A program made the translations under genes and the position numbers. Below are positions 16,400 to 25,591 of a stretch of 64,000 nucleotides of DNA, piece by piece. Origin of the DNA: Cellulosimicrobium cellulans (lineage in GTDB: Bacteria; Actinomycetota; Actinomycetes; Actinomycetales; Cellulomonadaceae); the NCBI RefSeq assembly GCF_016907755.1, contig NZ_JAFBCN010000001.1, forward strand, positions 3,968,001 through 4,032,000, in the 5' to 3' direction. The stretch's first letter is position 1. The number at the start of each line of letters is the position of its first letter. The notes below the pieces were generated by a model that saw nothing but the letters and a program-made list of their open reading frames with translations, did no database searches and was not told the DNA's origin.

Positions 16400-16441
16400 G
16401 AGAAGTGGCCCCTCCGAGACGTCCCGGGAGGGCCACTTCTC
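16400..16441. terminator. Hairpin between DUF559 gene and ilvA, related to greA terminator
   Basis: Stem GAGAAGTGGCCCCTCC facing GGAGGGCCACTTCTC with one bulged base. The first 20 nt match the greA terminator, so the two flank the DUF559 gene in the same orientation. Lies between convergent genes and probably serves both. Confidence 0.75.
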
Positions 16442-16449
16442 GCATCTCG

Positions 16450-17715
16450 TCAGAGGCCGGGCGAGCCGCCGTCGCTGCGCTCGACGCGGTAGCCCTCGGA
16501 GCGCAGGTGCGCGACGAGCTCGTCGCAGTGCTCCGGCCCCTTGGTCTCGACCTGCATGCGCACCCAGGCCTCGCCGATCGCGAGGCCCACGTCGGTGCGG
16601 TCGTGGTCGATGTGCATGATGTTGCCGCGCTTCGTCGCGATGACCTCGAGCATCCGCGCGAGGGCGCCGGGACGGTCGTCGAGCAGCACCTGGAGCTGGA
16701 TGTACCGGCCGGCGGCGGCGAGGCCGTGCCGCACGACCCGCAGCAGCACGAGGGGGTCGATGTTCCCCCCGGACAGCACGACGACGACCGGACCCTCGAC
16801 CGGGTCCGCCGCGCCCGCGTCGACGGCCGCCGTCCCGGAGAGGAGCGCGGCGACGCCGGTGGCCCCGGCAGGCTCGACGAGCAGCTTGGCGCGCTCGGCG
16901 ACCATGAGCAGCGACCGGGAGATCTCCTCCTCGGTCACCGTGCGCACCTCGACGCCGTGCTGCGCCAGGATCCCGAACGGCACCGCTCCCGGCGTGCCGA
17001 CGGCGATGCCGTCGGCCATCGTCGCGGCGAGCCGCGCCGTCGTCGGCGTCCCGGCGGAGAGCGAGCCCGGGTAGGCGGCGGCCCGCTCCGCCTGCACCCC
17101 GATCACCCGCACGTCCGGGGCGGCCTGCGCGAACGCCGCCGCGAGCCCCGCGACGAGCCCGCCGCCGCCGAGCGGCGCGATCACGGTCCGGACGTCGGGC
17201 ACCTGCTCGAGGATCTCCAGCGCGATCGTCGCCTGCCCGGCCACGACGTCGGGGTGGTCGAACGGGTGGATGAACACGGCGCCGGTGCGGTCGGCCTCGG
17301 CGCGCGCGGCGGCGAGCGTCTCGTCCACGTCCGCGCCGACGAGCCGGACCTCGGCGCCGTACTGGCGCGTCGCCGCGACCTTGGGCAGCGCGGCGTCCAC
17401 CGGCATGTAGACGACGGCACGGATGCCGAGCAGACCGGCCGCGAAAGCAACGCCCTGCGCGTGGTTGCCCGCGCTCGCCGCGACGACGCCGCGAGCCTTC
17501 TCCTCCTCGCTCAGTCGCGCCATGCGCACGTACGCGCCGCGCACCTTGAACGACCCTGCGCGCTGGAGGTTCTCGCACTTGAGCAGCACGCGGACGCCGG
17601 CGGCCTCGCTGATGGCGCGCGTCGTCTGGACCGGGGTGCGGTACGCGACGCCGTCGAGCAGGCGGGCGGCGTCGCGGACGTCGTCGAGCGTGACCGGTAC
17701 CGGCCCCGAGGTCAC
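16450..17715 (-). CDS. ilvA: Threonine ammonia-lyase with C-terminal ACT domain
   Basis: 421 residues. The PLP enzyme deaminates threonine to 2-oxobutyrate, the first step of isoleucine synthesis. The PLP lysine is K57 in ENLQRAGSFKVRGAYVR; SAGNHAQGVAFAA and the phosphate loop PLGGGGLVAGLA follow. A single ACT-like domain (about residues 340-415, beginning YIQLQVLLDDRPGALARML) could bind isoleucine or valine; biosynthetic E. coli IlvA has two such modules, so regulation may differ. The GTG start overlaps the permease stop (GTGA, 17712-17715), so the two genes are coupled. Methionine-pathway genes nearby also make 2-oxobutyrate. Confidence 0.9.
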   Translation of the reverse strand: MTSGPVPVTLDDVRDAARLLDGVAYRTPVQTTRAISEAAGVRVLLKCENLQRAGSFKVRGAYVRMARLSEEEKARGVVAASAGNHAQGVAFAAGLLGIRAVVYMPVDAALPKVAATRQYGAEVRLVGADVDETLAAARAEADRTGAVFIHPFDHPDVVAGQATIALEILEQVPDVRTVIAPLGGGGLVAGLAAAFAQAAPDVRVIGVQAERAAAYPGSLSAGTPTTARLAATMADGIAVGTPGAVPFGILAQHGVEVRTVTEEEISRSLLMVAERAKLLVEPAGATGVAALLSGTAAVDAGAADPVEGPVVVVLSGGNIDPLVLLRVVRHGLAAAGRYIQLQVLLDDRPGALARMLEVIATKRGNIMHIDHDRTDVGLAIGEAWVRMQVETKGPEHCDELVAHLRSEGYRVERSDGGSPGL

Positions 17716-19007
17716 CGAGTCTCCCCGGGCGAGTCCTCCACGGGGCCCGCGTCCTGCGGCTCGACGACGGCGGAGTCCTCACCGGCGCCCGCGCGGGACC
17801 GACGGCGCGCGCCGACGTCCTCGAGGTCCGCCTCCGCGCGCGCGATGACCGGCGGTTGCGGGCTCCCCCGCACCACGACGCGGTCGTCCGTCCCGAGCTC
17901 GGGGAACTTGTCGTGCCCGTGCAGGTAGAGGACGACGGTGTTGAGGACCGCCGCGATCGGGACCGCGAAGAGCGCGCCGACGATCCCCGCGGCGAAGCTG
18001 CCCGCCGCGACGACGAGCAGCACGGCGACCGGGTGCAGCGAGACCGCGTGGCCCATGAGGAACGGCTGGAGGATGTGGCCCTCGATCTGCTGCACGAGCA
18101 GCACGATGCCGAGCATGACGAGCGCCTGGACCCAGCCCTGTGCGACCAGCACGACGAGCACCGCGATCGAGCCGGTGACGATGGCACCGACGATCGGGAT
18201 GAACGACCCGACGAACACGAGGATGCCCAGCGGCAGCGCGAGCGACGGGACGAAGAACGCGGCGCCGACGCCGATGCCGACGGCGTCGACCGCGGCCACG
18301 AGGATCTGCGTGCGCGTGTACGCGGCGAGCGTCACGATGCCGCGGCGACCGGCCTGGTGGACGTTGTCGCGGGCACGCAGGGGCAGCAGCCCGACCACCC
18401 AGGACCAGATCGTGCGCCCGTCGAGCAGGAAGAAGAACGTGCAGAACAGCGCGATGAGGGCGCCGGCGACCACGTGGCCGATCGTCGTGGCCGCGCCCAG
18501 CGCGCCGGAGACGATCGAGTCCTGGTTCTCGGACACCGCGGTCCCGGCCTGGTCGAGCCAGTGCGAGATCGTCGTCGAGTCGAGCCCGAGCGGACCGTCG
18601 GCGAGCCACTCGGTGAACTGCTCGAACCCCTCGACGGCCTGGTCGCGCAGGTCCTGGAAGCCGCTGACGATCTGCTGCCCCGCGATGGCCACGAGCCCCG
18701 CGACGACGACGATGAGCGCGACGAGCGACGCGCCGGACGCGAGACCGCGCGACATGCGCAGGTGGCGCCGGAAGAAGCGCTGGACCGGCGTGAGCAGCAC
18801 CGTGAGCAGGAGCGCCACCGCGATGGGGACGACGATCACCTTGAGCTGCGTGACGAGCCAGAGGCCGGCCGCGATCGTCAGGCCGATGAGCAGGAGCCGC
18901 CACGACCAGGCGGCGGCCGAGCGCACCGAGTCGGGCACCGCCGTCGCGCCGGGGCGCCCGGGAGGAAGCGGGTCGGGGGTCCTGTGCTGGTCGGCCTGCG
19001 CGCTCAC
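17712..19007 (-). CDS. AI-2E family (PerM-type) transporter
   Basis: 431 residues, about eight predicted membrane helices. The family contains putative exporters of small solutes and, in some members, Na+/H+ antiporters; AI-2 transport is not established for most. Family marks include VVPIAVALLLTVLLTPVQRF, a long central loop with GFQDLRDQAVEGFEQF, and FVGSFIPIVGAIVTGSIAVL. The C-terminal 75 residues are charged and probably cytoplasmic. The GTG start at 19007 has TAGGGT 6 nt upstream, a leaderless arrangement. It is first in a two-gene operon with ilvA; whether the solute relates to isoleucine synthesis is unknown. Confidence 0.85.
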   Translation of the reverse strand: MSAQADQHRTPDPLPPGRPGATAVPDSVRSAAAWSWRLLLIGLTIAAGLWLVTQLKVIVVPIAVALLLTVLLTPVQRFFRRHLRMSRGLASGASLVALIVVVAGLVAIAGQQIVSGFQDLRDQAVEGFEQFTEWLADGPLGLDSTTISHWLDQAGTAVSENQDSIVSGALGAATTIGHVVAGALIALFCTFFFLLDGRTIWSWVVGLLPLRARDNVHQAGRRGIVTLAAYTRTQILVAAVDAVGIGVGAAFFVPSLALPLGILVFVGSFIPIVGAIVTGSIAVLVVLVAQGWVQALVMLGIVLLVQQIEGHILQPFLMGHAVSLHPVAVLLVVAAGSFAAGIVGALFAVPIAAVLNTVVLYLHGHDKFPELGTDDRVVVRGSPQPPVIARAEADLEDVGARRRSRAGAGEDSAVVEPQDAGPVEDSPGETR

Positions 19008-19111
19008 GCACTCACCCTAGGTGAGCGACCCTCCGCTCGCGGCGCTGAACGGCCGTGGCGCGCCCGGTGTGCGCAGGATCTCCCCACCGCCCGGCGGGAC
19101 CGGACCCCGGG

Positions 19112-20353
19112 CTACGCGAGCGCCCGGGTGAGGTCCGCGAGGAGGTCCTCGACGTCCTCGATGCCCACGGAGAGGCGGACGAGGTCGTCGGGGACCTCGA
19201 GCGCCGTCCCGGCGACGGAGCCGTGGGTCATGCGGCCCGGGTGCTCGACGAGCGACTCGACGCCGCCCAGCGACTCCGCGAGCGTGAAGACCTGGGTCCG
19301 CGCGCACACGTCGAGCGCCTTCGCCTCGCTGCCGAGGCGGAACGACACCATGCCGCCGAACCCGGACATCTGGCGCGCCGCGAGCTCGTGCTCGGGGTGC
19401 GACGCGAGGCCGGGGTAGATCACCTCGGTGACCGCGGGGTGGGCGACGAGGAAGTCGGCGACGGCGGCCGCGTTCGCCTGGTGGCGGTCCATGCGCACCG
19501 CGAGCGTCTTGAGGCCGCGGAGCGTGAGCCACGCGTCGAACGGCCCGGCGACGGCGCCCGACGCGTTCTGGTGGAACCCGACCGCGCCGGCGACGTCCGT
19601 CCCGCCCGCGGGCGACACGAGCCCGCCCGGGAGCTGGGCGCCCGTCGCCACGACGAGCGCTCCCCCGACGACGTCGCTGTGCCCGCCGACGTACTTGGTC
19701 GTCGAGTGCACGACGACGTCCGCGCCCAGCGCGAGCGGCTGCTGCAGGTACGGGGTCGCGAAGGTGTTGTCGACGACGAGCAGCGCCCCGGCGTCGTGCG
19801 CGACGCCCGCGAGCGCCGCGATGTCGCTGACCCCGAGCAGCGGGTTGGTCGGCGTCTCGACCCACACGGCGCGCGTCTCGGGGCGCACCGCGGCCCGGAC
19901 CGCCTCGACGTCCGTGAGGTCGACGGGCGTGTGCTCCACGCCCCACGGCCCGAACACCCGGGCGATGAGCCGGTACGTGCCGCCGTACGCGTCGTCGGGC
20001 ACGATCACGTGGTCCCCGGGTCGCACGACGGCGCGCAGCAGCGTGTCCTCCGCGGCCAGGCCTGACGCGAACGCGAACCCGCGCGCCGCGGGCGCACCGT
20101 CCGCCGTCGGGCCGAGGCCGCCGGACTCCGCGGCCGCGAGCGCCTCCTCGAGCGCGGTGCGCGTGGGGTTCGCGGAGCGCGAGTACTCGTAGCCACCGCG
20201 CAGGCCCCCGACGCCGTCCTGCTTGTACGTCGAGACCTGGTGGATGGGCGGCACGACGGCGCCGGTCGTCGCGTCCGGGTCCTGGCCCGCGTGGATCGCA
20301 CGCGTGGAGAAGCCGGTGGTGGTCCAGTCGGGGTGCTCGCTCGAGGTGGTCAC
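19112..20353 (-). CDS. metB: Cystathionine gamma-synthase / gamma-lyase (trans-sulfuration PLP enzyme)
   Basis: 413 residues. It belongs to the Cys/Met-metabolism PLP family: N-terminal GFSTRAIHAGQDPDA, YEYSRSANPTRTALE, and the PLP lysine K220 in VVHSTTKYVGGHSDVVGG. It makes cystathionine from an activated homoserine and cysteine, or cleaves cystathionine; sequence motifs do not separate the two well. The GTG at 20353 has TAGGGT 6 nt upstream (leaderless). In M. tuberculosis metB (Rv1079) lies next to greA and close to cbs (Rv1077); here metB is about 4 kb from greA and cbs about 14 kb further on. Confidence 0.88.
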   Translation of the reverse strand: MTTSSEHPDWTTTGFSTRAIHAGQDPDATTGAVVPPIHQVSTYKQDGVGGLRGGYEYSRSANPTRTALEEALAAAESGGLGPTADGAPAARGFAFASGLAAEDTLLRAVVRPGDHVIVPDDAYGGTYRLIARVFGPWGVEHTPVDLTDVEAVRAAVRPETRAVWVETPTNPLLGVSDIAALAGVAHDAGALLVVDNTFATPYLQQPLALGADVVVHSTTKYVGGHSDVVGGALVVATGAQLPGGLVSPAGGTDVAGAVGFHQNASGAVAGPFDAWLTLRGLKTLAVRMDRHQANAAAVADFLVAHPAVTEVIYPGLASHPEHELAARQMSGFGGMVSFRLGSEAKALDVCARTQVFTLAESLGGVESLVEHPGRMTHGSVAGTALEVPDDLVRLSVGIEDVEDLLADLTRALA

Positions 20354-20544
20354 CCGACCACCCTACGGCGCACCCCCGGCGCCGAGCAGGTGGTCGTGGT
20401 CCGTCCCGCTGCCCGGACGACCCGGGACCGCCTGCTCGGCCCGCGGGGAGCGCCTGCCCGGGGGCGCCGCGGTGGCGTCCGGGGTCGTCGCGGGGGACGG
20501 TGGGTGGGGCGGCGCGCGTCGCCGCCGGCGCGGAGGGAGCACGC

Positions 20545-21339
20545 ATGAAGATCGACCTCGGCGGGCGCAGGGCGCTCGTCACCGGCTCGGCGCAGGGCAT
20601 CGGCCTCGCGATCGCGCGCGCCCTCGCGGGGTGCGGTGCGGCGGTCGTCGTCAACGGGCGCTCGGAGGAGACGTCGCAGCGCGCGGCGGACGACGTGCGT
20701 GAGCACGTCCCGGGGGCGGACGTGCTCGGCGTGGCAGCCGACCTCGCGACCGACGCGGGCGCGGCGGCGGTGCTCGCCGCCGTGCCGCACGTCGACGTCC
20801 TGGTGAACAACCTCGGCATCTTCTCGAGCGAGGACCCGCTCGCGATCGACGACGCCACGTGGCGCCGCTACTTCGAGGTGAACGTCCTGGCGGGCGTGCG
20901 GCTCACGCGCGCGTACCTGCCGGGGATGATCGAGCGCGGGTGGGGCCGCGTGCAGTTCGTGGGCAGCGACTCGGCGGTCGTGATCCCGGCCGAGATGATC
21001 CACTACGGCGTGAGCAAGACGGCGCTGCTCGGCGTCTCGCGCGGGTTCGCCAAGGCGGCGGCCGGCACGGGCGTCACGGTGAACAGCGTGCTCGCCGGTC
21101 CCACGCACACGGGCGGGGTCGAGGCGTTCGCGCGCGAGCTCGTCGGCGACGACCTCCCCTGGGACGAGGCGCAGCGCGTGTTCATGCGCGAGCACCGCCC
21201 GCAGTCGCTGCTGCAGCGGCTCATCGAGCCGGAGGAGATTGCGCACCTGGTCGCCTATCTCGCCTCGCCGCTGGCGTCGGCGACGACGGGTGCGGCCGTG
21301 CGCGTCGACGGCGGCTACATCGACTCGATCGTCCCGTGA
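20545..21339 (+). CDS. Short-chain dehydrogenase/reductase
   Basis: 264 residues, classical SDR. Cofactor motif VTGSAQGIGLAIA near residue 12, NNLG in the middle, and the active-site pair Y and K in HYGVSKTALLG, with a serine in FVGSDSAVV. The residue after the second strand is NGRSEE, suggesting NADP(H) preference. The ATG at 20545 has a GGAGGGA site. It stands between divergent metB and msrA and has no pathway partner, so the substrate is unknown. The 190-bp gap upstream has no clear operator. Confidence 0.85.
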   Translation: MKIDLGGRRALVTGSAQGIGLAIARALAGCGAAVVVNGRSEETSQRAADDVREHVPGADVLGVAADLATDAGAAAVLAAVPHVDVLVNNLGIFSSEDPLAIDDATWRRYFEVNVLAGVRLTRAYLPGMIERGWGRVQFVGSDSAVVIPAEMIHYGVSKTALLGVSRGFAKAAAGTGVTVNSVLAGPTHTGGVEAFARELVGDDLPWDEAQRVFMREHRPQSLLQRLIEPEEIAHLVAYLASPLASATTGAAVRVDGGYIDSIVP

Positions 21340-21485
21340 GAGGCTCGGGCGGTGCGCCCGCCCGGGCTCGTCGGGCTCCGGCGCCGGCCCGGAACACCCG
21401 CCGCCCCCGCGGCGTTCTACCCCGTGCCAGGACGATGCGTCGTGGGCCAGCGCCCCGGTCGTCCGGGTACTTCAGGAGGTAAGCG

Positions 21486-22160
21486 ATGAACTCGATCTTC
21501 GACGCGATCTTCGGCTCGTCCGGCAAGACGACGATGATCGCCCCCGAGGACGCGCTGCCCGGGCGCCAGTCGCCCGTGCTGCAGACCCCGCGTCCCCACA
21601 CCGTGCTCGGCACCTCGATCACCGGCCCGTGGCCGGAGGGCACGCGCGTGCTCTACCTGGCGATGGGCTGCTTCTGGGGCGCCGAGGAGATCTTCTGGCA
21701 GGTGCCCGGGGTGGTGAGCACCGCCGTCGGCTACATGGGCGGCACGACGCCGAACCCGACCTACGAGGAGGCGTGCACCGCGCGCACGGGCCACACCGAG
21801 ACGGCGCTCGTCGCGTACGACCCCGCGAGGGTCACCGAGGAGGAGCTGCTCAAGATCTTCTGGGAGCGCCACGACCCGACGCAGGGCTACCGTCAGGGCA
21901 ACGACGTCGGCACGCAGTACCGGTCCGCCGTCTACTGGACGACACCGGAGCAGGAGCAGGCGGTCCGCGAGACGGCCGCGCGCTACTCCGCGGTGCTCGA
22001 GGCCAAGGGCTACGACCCCGTGACGACCGAGATGCGCCCCGCGGCCGAGGCCGGCCCGTTCTTCTACGCCGAGGACTATCACCAGCAGTACCTCGACAAG
22101 AACCCGAACGGCTACCGCTGCCACGCGACGACGGGCGTCCCGTTCCCGAGCGCCGCGTAG
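21486..22160 (+). CDS. msrA: Peptide methionine sulfoxide reductase MsrA
   Basis: 224 residues. MsrA reduces the S-epimer of methionine sulfoxide in proteins and repairs oxidative damage. The catalytic cysteine is C62 in [34 protein letters not shown] and the C-terminal [18 protein letters not shown] with a resolving Cys complete the family pattern. The N-terminal extension of about 45 residues is typical of the actinobacterial form. ATG at 21486, with AGGAGGT 7 nt upstream. A hairpin follows. Confidence 0.93.
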   Translation: MNSIFDAIFGSSGKTTMIAPEDALPGRQSPVLQTPRPHTVLGTSITGPWPEGTRVLYLAMGCFWGAEEIFWQVPGVVSTAVGYMGGTTPNPTYEEACTARTGHTETALVAYDPARVTEEELLKIFWERHDPTQGYRQGNDVGTQYRSAVYWTTPEQEQAVRETAARYSAVLEAKGYDPVTTEMRPAAEAGPFFYAEDYHQQYLDKNPNGYRCHATTGVPFPSAA

Positions 22161-22175
22161 CACCCGCCGAAGAGT

Positions 22176-22217
22176 GAGCCGTGGCCCCTGATCCCCGTGG
22201 ATCGGGGGCCACGTCTC
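22176..22217. terminator. msrA terminator, 14-bp stem
   Basis: GTGGCCCCTGATCC (22181-22194) faces GGATCGGGGGCCAC (22199-22212) with one G-T pair, extended by GAG/CTC. The outer bases and the trailing CTCGCATCTC match the hairpin at 16400, so this is a third member of that family. Confidence 0.78.
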
Positions 22218-22292
22218 GCATCTCGCCCGCGAGGTCCCGGCGCCCGGTCCGCCGGGGTGCGTGCCGCACCGGCCCCGACGCAGGATGGGCCC

Positions 22293-23129
22293 ATGACGAT
22301 CCCCACCCTCAGCACCCCGGACGGCACGACGATCCCCGCGATCGGCTTCGGCACGTACAGGCTGGGCGGAGAGGAGGGTGCGGACTCGATCGCGCGTGCG
22401 ATCGACGCGGGCTACCGGTTGGTCGACTCCGCGTTCAGCTACGAGAACGAGGGCGCCGTGGGTGCTGCCGTCCGCCGCGCGGACGTCCCGCGCGACGACG
22501 TGATCGTCACGTCCAAGCTCCCCGGCCGCCACCAGGCCCACGACGACGCCGTCCGCACCGTCGAGGAGTCGCTGTTCCGCACCGGTCTCGACCGCATCGA
22601 CCTGTACCTGATCCACTGGCCGAACCCGCGCGTCGGGAGGTACGTCGAGGCGTACGAGGCGCTCGTCGAGTGCCGTGAGCGCGGGCTGATCCGTCACGTG
22701 GGCGTCTCGAACTTCCTGCCCGAGCACCTCGACGCGGTGATCGCGGCGACGGGCGTGACGCCGCTCGTGAACCAGGTCGAGCTGCACCCGTACTTCCCGC
22801 AGGCCGCGCAGCGGGCCGCCGACGCCGAGCGCGGGGTCGTCACCGAGGCGTGGAGCCCGGTCGGCCGCGCGAGCGACCTGCTGCGCGACCCGGTCGTCAC
22901 CGCGGTCGCCGCGGCCCACGGCGTCTCCCCCGTCCAGGCGATCCTGCGCTGGCACGTGCAGCTCGGCGTCGTCCCGCTGCCCAAGGCGTCGTCGCCCGAG
23001 CGCCAGCGCGAGAACCTCGACGTGTTCTCCTTCGAGCTCACGACCCACGAGATGAACGCGCTCACGGGCCTCGCCCGGACCGACGGGCGCACGAACGACC
23101 AGGACCCGGCGGTGTACGAGGAGCTCTGA
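22293..23129 (+). CDS. Aldo/keto reductase
   Basis: 278 residues, the usual length of AKR5-type 2,5-diketo-gluconate reductases. Motifs: IGFGTYRLGG, the catalytic Asp and Tyr in RLVDSAFSYENE, the catalytic Lys in VIVTSKLPG, the His in YLIHWPNP, HVGVSNFLPEHL, and VVPLPKASSPERQRENLDVF, which holds the NADPH adenine-phosphate site. The expected role is NADPH-dependent reduction of aldehydes or ketones. The substrate is unknown. ATG at 22293; transcribed alone after the msrA terminator. Confidence 0.88.
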   Translation: MTIPTLSTPDGTTIPAIGFGTYRLGGEEGADSIARAIDAGYRLVDSAFSYENEGAVGAAVRRADVPRDDVIVTSKLPGRHQAHDDAVRTVEESLFRTGLDRIDLYLIHWPNPRVGRYVEAYEALVECRERGLIRHVGVSNFLPEHLDAVIAATGVTPLVNQVELHPYFPQAAQRAADAERGVVTEAWSPVGRASDLLRDPVVTAVAAAHGVSPVQAILRWHVQLGVVPLPKASSPERQRENLDVFSFELTTHEMNALTGLARTDGRTNDQDPAVYEEL

Positions 23130-23183
23130 CCTCCCCGGCGCGCGGCACGTGCCGCGCGCCGCCGGCCGTGGCACCGTGTGCGG

Positions 23184-24035
23184 GTGACGTCCCCCGCCCT
23201 CGCCCCGGTGCCCGACGCCGCCCGGCCGCCCTGGGCGGTCGGCTCGCCGCTGCGGCTGCTCGCCGCGGTGCTCGTCTCCGGCGCCGCGGTGCTGCTGTTC
23301 GCGGTGCACGTGCGCCCGCTCGGGTACGTGCCGCTCGTGCTCGGCGTGGCGCTGGGGCTCGCCGTGGACCGCCGCCTCGGACGCGACCTCGCGCTGGTCG
23401 GCACCGGCATGGCGATCATCTCGACGATCTCGCTCGAGGCGGACCTGTCGGACGCGGGGATGGTGCGCTTCGCCGTCGTGCTGTCGCTCGCCGTGCTCGT
23501 GCCGTGGGCGCTCTCGCGGTTCGCGTTCCACGAGGACGTCGTCCGGTTCCCCGTGGCGACCGGGCGGCGCTGGACCCGGGGGCAGATCGTCTACCTCGTC
23601 GTGGTCGTCGCGGCCGGGTACCTGATCCTGCCGTTCTACTTCATCGGCTCTGGCGCGTACCTCAACTGGCCGGAGATCACGGGCGGGCAGGAGATCGCGC
23701 GGCTGTTCGTCGGCGTCAACGCGGTGGGGATCTGGGACGAGCTGTTCTTCGTGTGCGTCGTGTTCGCGCTGTACCGCGAGCACTTCGGCCTGTGGACGGC
23801 GAACCTCCTGCAGGCGACGGTCTTCGTGTCGTTCCTGTGGGAGCTCGGGTACCGCGAGTGGGGCCCGCTCCTCACCGTCCCGTTCGCCCTGGTCCAGGGC
23901 TGGATCTTCTCGTGGAGCAAGTCGCTCACGTACGTCGTCGCGGTGCACCTGCTGTTCGACGTCGTGGTGTTCGCGGTGCTCGTGCACGCCCACCACCCGG
24001 AGCTGTTCGACGTGTTCGTCACCGCGCCGCGCTGA
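23184..24035 (+). CDS. CPBP-like intramembrane protease family protein
   Basis: 283 residues, about eight predicted helices. Relatedness to CPBP (CAAX-type) glutamic intramembrane proteases rests on NAVGIWDELFFVCVVFALYR, which resembles the EExxxR motif with only one Glu, and on VAVHLLFDVVVF, which matches the His-containing last motif. The first Glu of the pair is Asp here, so proteolytic activity is uncertain. GTG at 23184; another GTG at 23178 is in frame. The neighbour 50 nt downstream is a small membrane protein and they may be co-expressed. Confidence 0.6.
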   Translation: MTSPALAPVPDAARPPWAVGSPLRLLAAVLVSGAAVLLFAVHVRPLGYVPLVLGVALGLAVDRRLGRDLALVGTGMAIISTISLEADLSDAGMVRFAVVLSLAVLVPWALSRFAFHEDVVRFPVATGRRWTRGQIVYLVVVVAAGYLILPFYFIGSGAYLNWPEITGGQEIARLFVGVNAVGIWDELFFVCVVFALYREHFGLWTANLLQATVFVSFLWELGYREWGPLLTVPFALVQGWIFSWSKSLTYVVAVHLLFDVVVFAVLVHAHHPELFDVFVTAPR

Positions 24036-24084
24036 CGGCGCCGCCCCGGCCGCGCCCGGTCTCGCGCCCCGGTACGGTGCCCGC

Positions 24085-24570
24085 ATGACCGCACGACGCG
24101 CGCGCCCGCGCCCGGGGCTCGTCCCCCTGCTGCTCGCGGGCGCGTGCCTGCTGGGCGTGCTGTGGCTGTGGGTGCTCCCGGGCTTCCGGGTCCAGGGCGC
24201 GACCCCGTTCGGCGAGACGGCGCGCGTCGAGCTCGCCGCCGGCGACCACACCGTCTACGCCGACTCGCCCGCGGCCTGGGGCGAGGTCCGGTGCGAGGGC
24301 GTCGGACCCGGAGGCGAGGACGTCGTGCTCCGCGTGTCGATGTCGCAGCAGGACCTCCGCGTGCCGCGGCACTGGCGCGCGCAGTCCTCGTTCGCGAGCG
24401 ACGCAGGCACCGTGCGCCTCACGTGCCGGTCGGAGGGCACGACGACGGCCGGCACGTTCGCCGTCGGCCCGTCGGTCGACCTGCTGCAGTCCGCGCTCGG
24501 CACCGTGCTGCTGGTCGCCGCGGTGGTCCTGGGGGTCGTGGGGACCGCCCGCGTCCGACGCCGCCCCTGA
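24085..24570 (+). CDS. Hypothetical two-helix membrane protein
   Basis: 161 residues. A helix near residues 13-31 (LVPLLLAGACLLGVLWLWVL) and another near 133-154 enclose an extracytoplasmic domain of about 100 residues with two cysteines (VRCEG and LTCRS), perhaps disulfide-bonded into a beta-sandwich. No family recognised. The ATG at 24085 is 6 nt after TACGGT (24073-24078), so it is likely leaderless and has its own promoter. It is convergent with the PAP2 gene, 6 nt apart. Confidence 0.65.
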   Translation: MTARRARPRPGLVPLLLAGACLLGVLWLWVLPGFRVQGATPFGETARVELAAGDHTVYADSPAAWGEVRCEGVGPGGEDVVLRVSMSQQDLRVPRHWRAQSSFASDAGTVRLTCRSEGTTTAGTFAVGPSVDLLQSALGTVLLVAAVVLGVVGTARVRRRP

Positions 24571-24576
24571 GGCTCG

Positions 24577-25428
24577 TCAGGCAGGCCGCGCCAGCAGGAC
24601 ACGGCGGACGCCGTCCACGCGGCACGCCGCGGTGACCGCGGCCGTCGCGGGGCCGACGAGGACCGTCACCGTCGCGACGACCACGGCGACCCCGACGGCC
24701 GCGCCCGCGACGACGTCGTGCGGGAAGTGCACGCCCTCGGCGACCCGCGCCGCGGCGACCGCGACGGCCAGCACCACGGGCAGCACGACCCACAGCGCGA
24801 CGTCACGCAGCGGAGACCGGTAGGCGTGCCGCGCGGGCACCGCCCCGGGGACGCGCACGGCGGGCGCGCCCGCCAGGACGACCGCCGTCGCGAGGGCGAA
24901 CGCGATGGCGGTGTGGTTGCTGGGGAACGACCAGTCCCCCGCGGCCGGGCAGTGCGCGACCTCGACGAGCTCCCAGCACCCTCGCGGCTGGCGGACGAGC
25001 GACTTCACGGCCTCGCTCGCCGCGTAGGCGACGACGGCGCCCACCCCGACGACGAGCGTCGTCGCGACGGCGGACGCACCCGCACGACGCGACCGCCACG
25101 CGACGAGCGCGCACAGCCCGAGGAGCACGAGGACCCCGCCCTCCGCGACGAGGCCCGACCCCGGGAGATCGGCGGTCCGCGCCGTGATCGCGAGGTACAG
25201 CGCCTCGCTCGGCCCACGCAGGAGTCGCGCGACCAGCACCACGAGCGCCGCCCCGACCAGCCACGACACCGCGACGAGGACCTGGCCTGCGGCCCGGGAC
25301 GACGCGTCCGCGAGCGGCTCCGGCAGCGGGCGCGACGCCGCGTCGGGCACCTCGTCGGACGGGGTGCCGAGGGACGTGGCAGGACGGTCGAGCAGGGTCG
25401 AGGCACGGGACGAATCGGGCGGGGTCAT
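24577..25428 (-). CDS. PAP2-family phosphatase (membrane)
   Basis: 283 residues, about six helices after a 45-residue hydrophilic N-terminus. The three active-site motifs are present: KSLVRQPRG, FPSNHTAIAF and RVAEGVHFPHDVVAG. Such enzymes dephosphorylate phosphatidic acid, undecaprenyl diphosphate or related lipid phosphates at the outer membrane face. Substrate not resolved. The ATG at 25428 lies 6 nt after TACCCT (25435-25440, minus strand), indicating a leaderless message. Confidence 0.85.
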   Translation of the reverse strand: MTPPDSSRASTLLDRPATSLGTPSDEVPDAASRPLPEPLADASSRAAGQVLVAVSWLVGAALVVLVARLLRGPSEALYLAITARTADLPGSGLVAEGGVLVLLGLCALVAWRSRRAGASAVATTLVVGVGAVVAYAASEAVKSLVRQPRGCWELVEVAHCPAAGDWSFPSNHTAIAFALATAVVLAGAPAVRVPGAVPARHAYRSPLRDVALWVVLPVVLAVAVAAARVAEGVHFPHDVVAGAAVGVAVVVATVTVLVGPATAAVTAACRVDGVRRVLLARPA

Positions 25429-25591
25429 CGCACGAGGGTATGCCGGGTGAACGGCAGGTGAACATCCGCCCCACGGGGGACGTGCGCCGCCAGGCCTCCC
25501 CCCGGGGCGGGACACCGCGCGACGCCGCCGAGACGCGGTCGCACGAGCGCGAGGCGCGATCACGACCGGCTGCGCGCGCCGGCGACCCGGT

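Noticed and set aside
21417-24251. Long minus-strand frame across msrA and the aldo/keto reductase
   Set aside because: Shadow of real plus-strand genes with conserved motifs.
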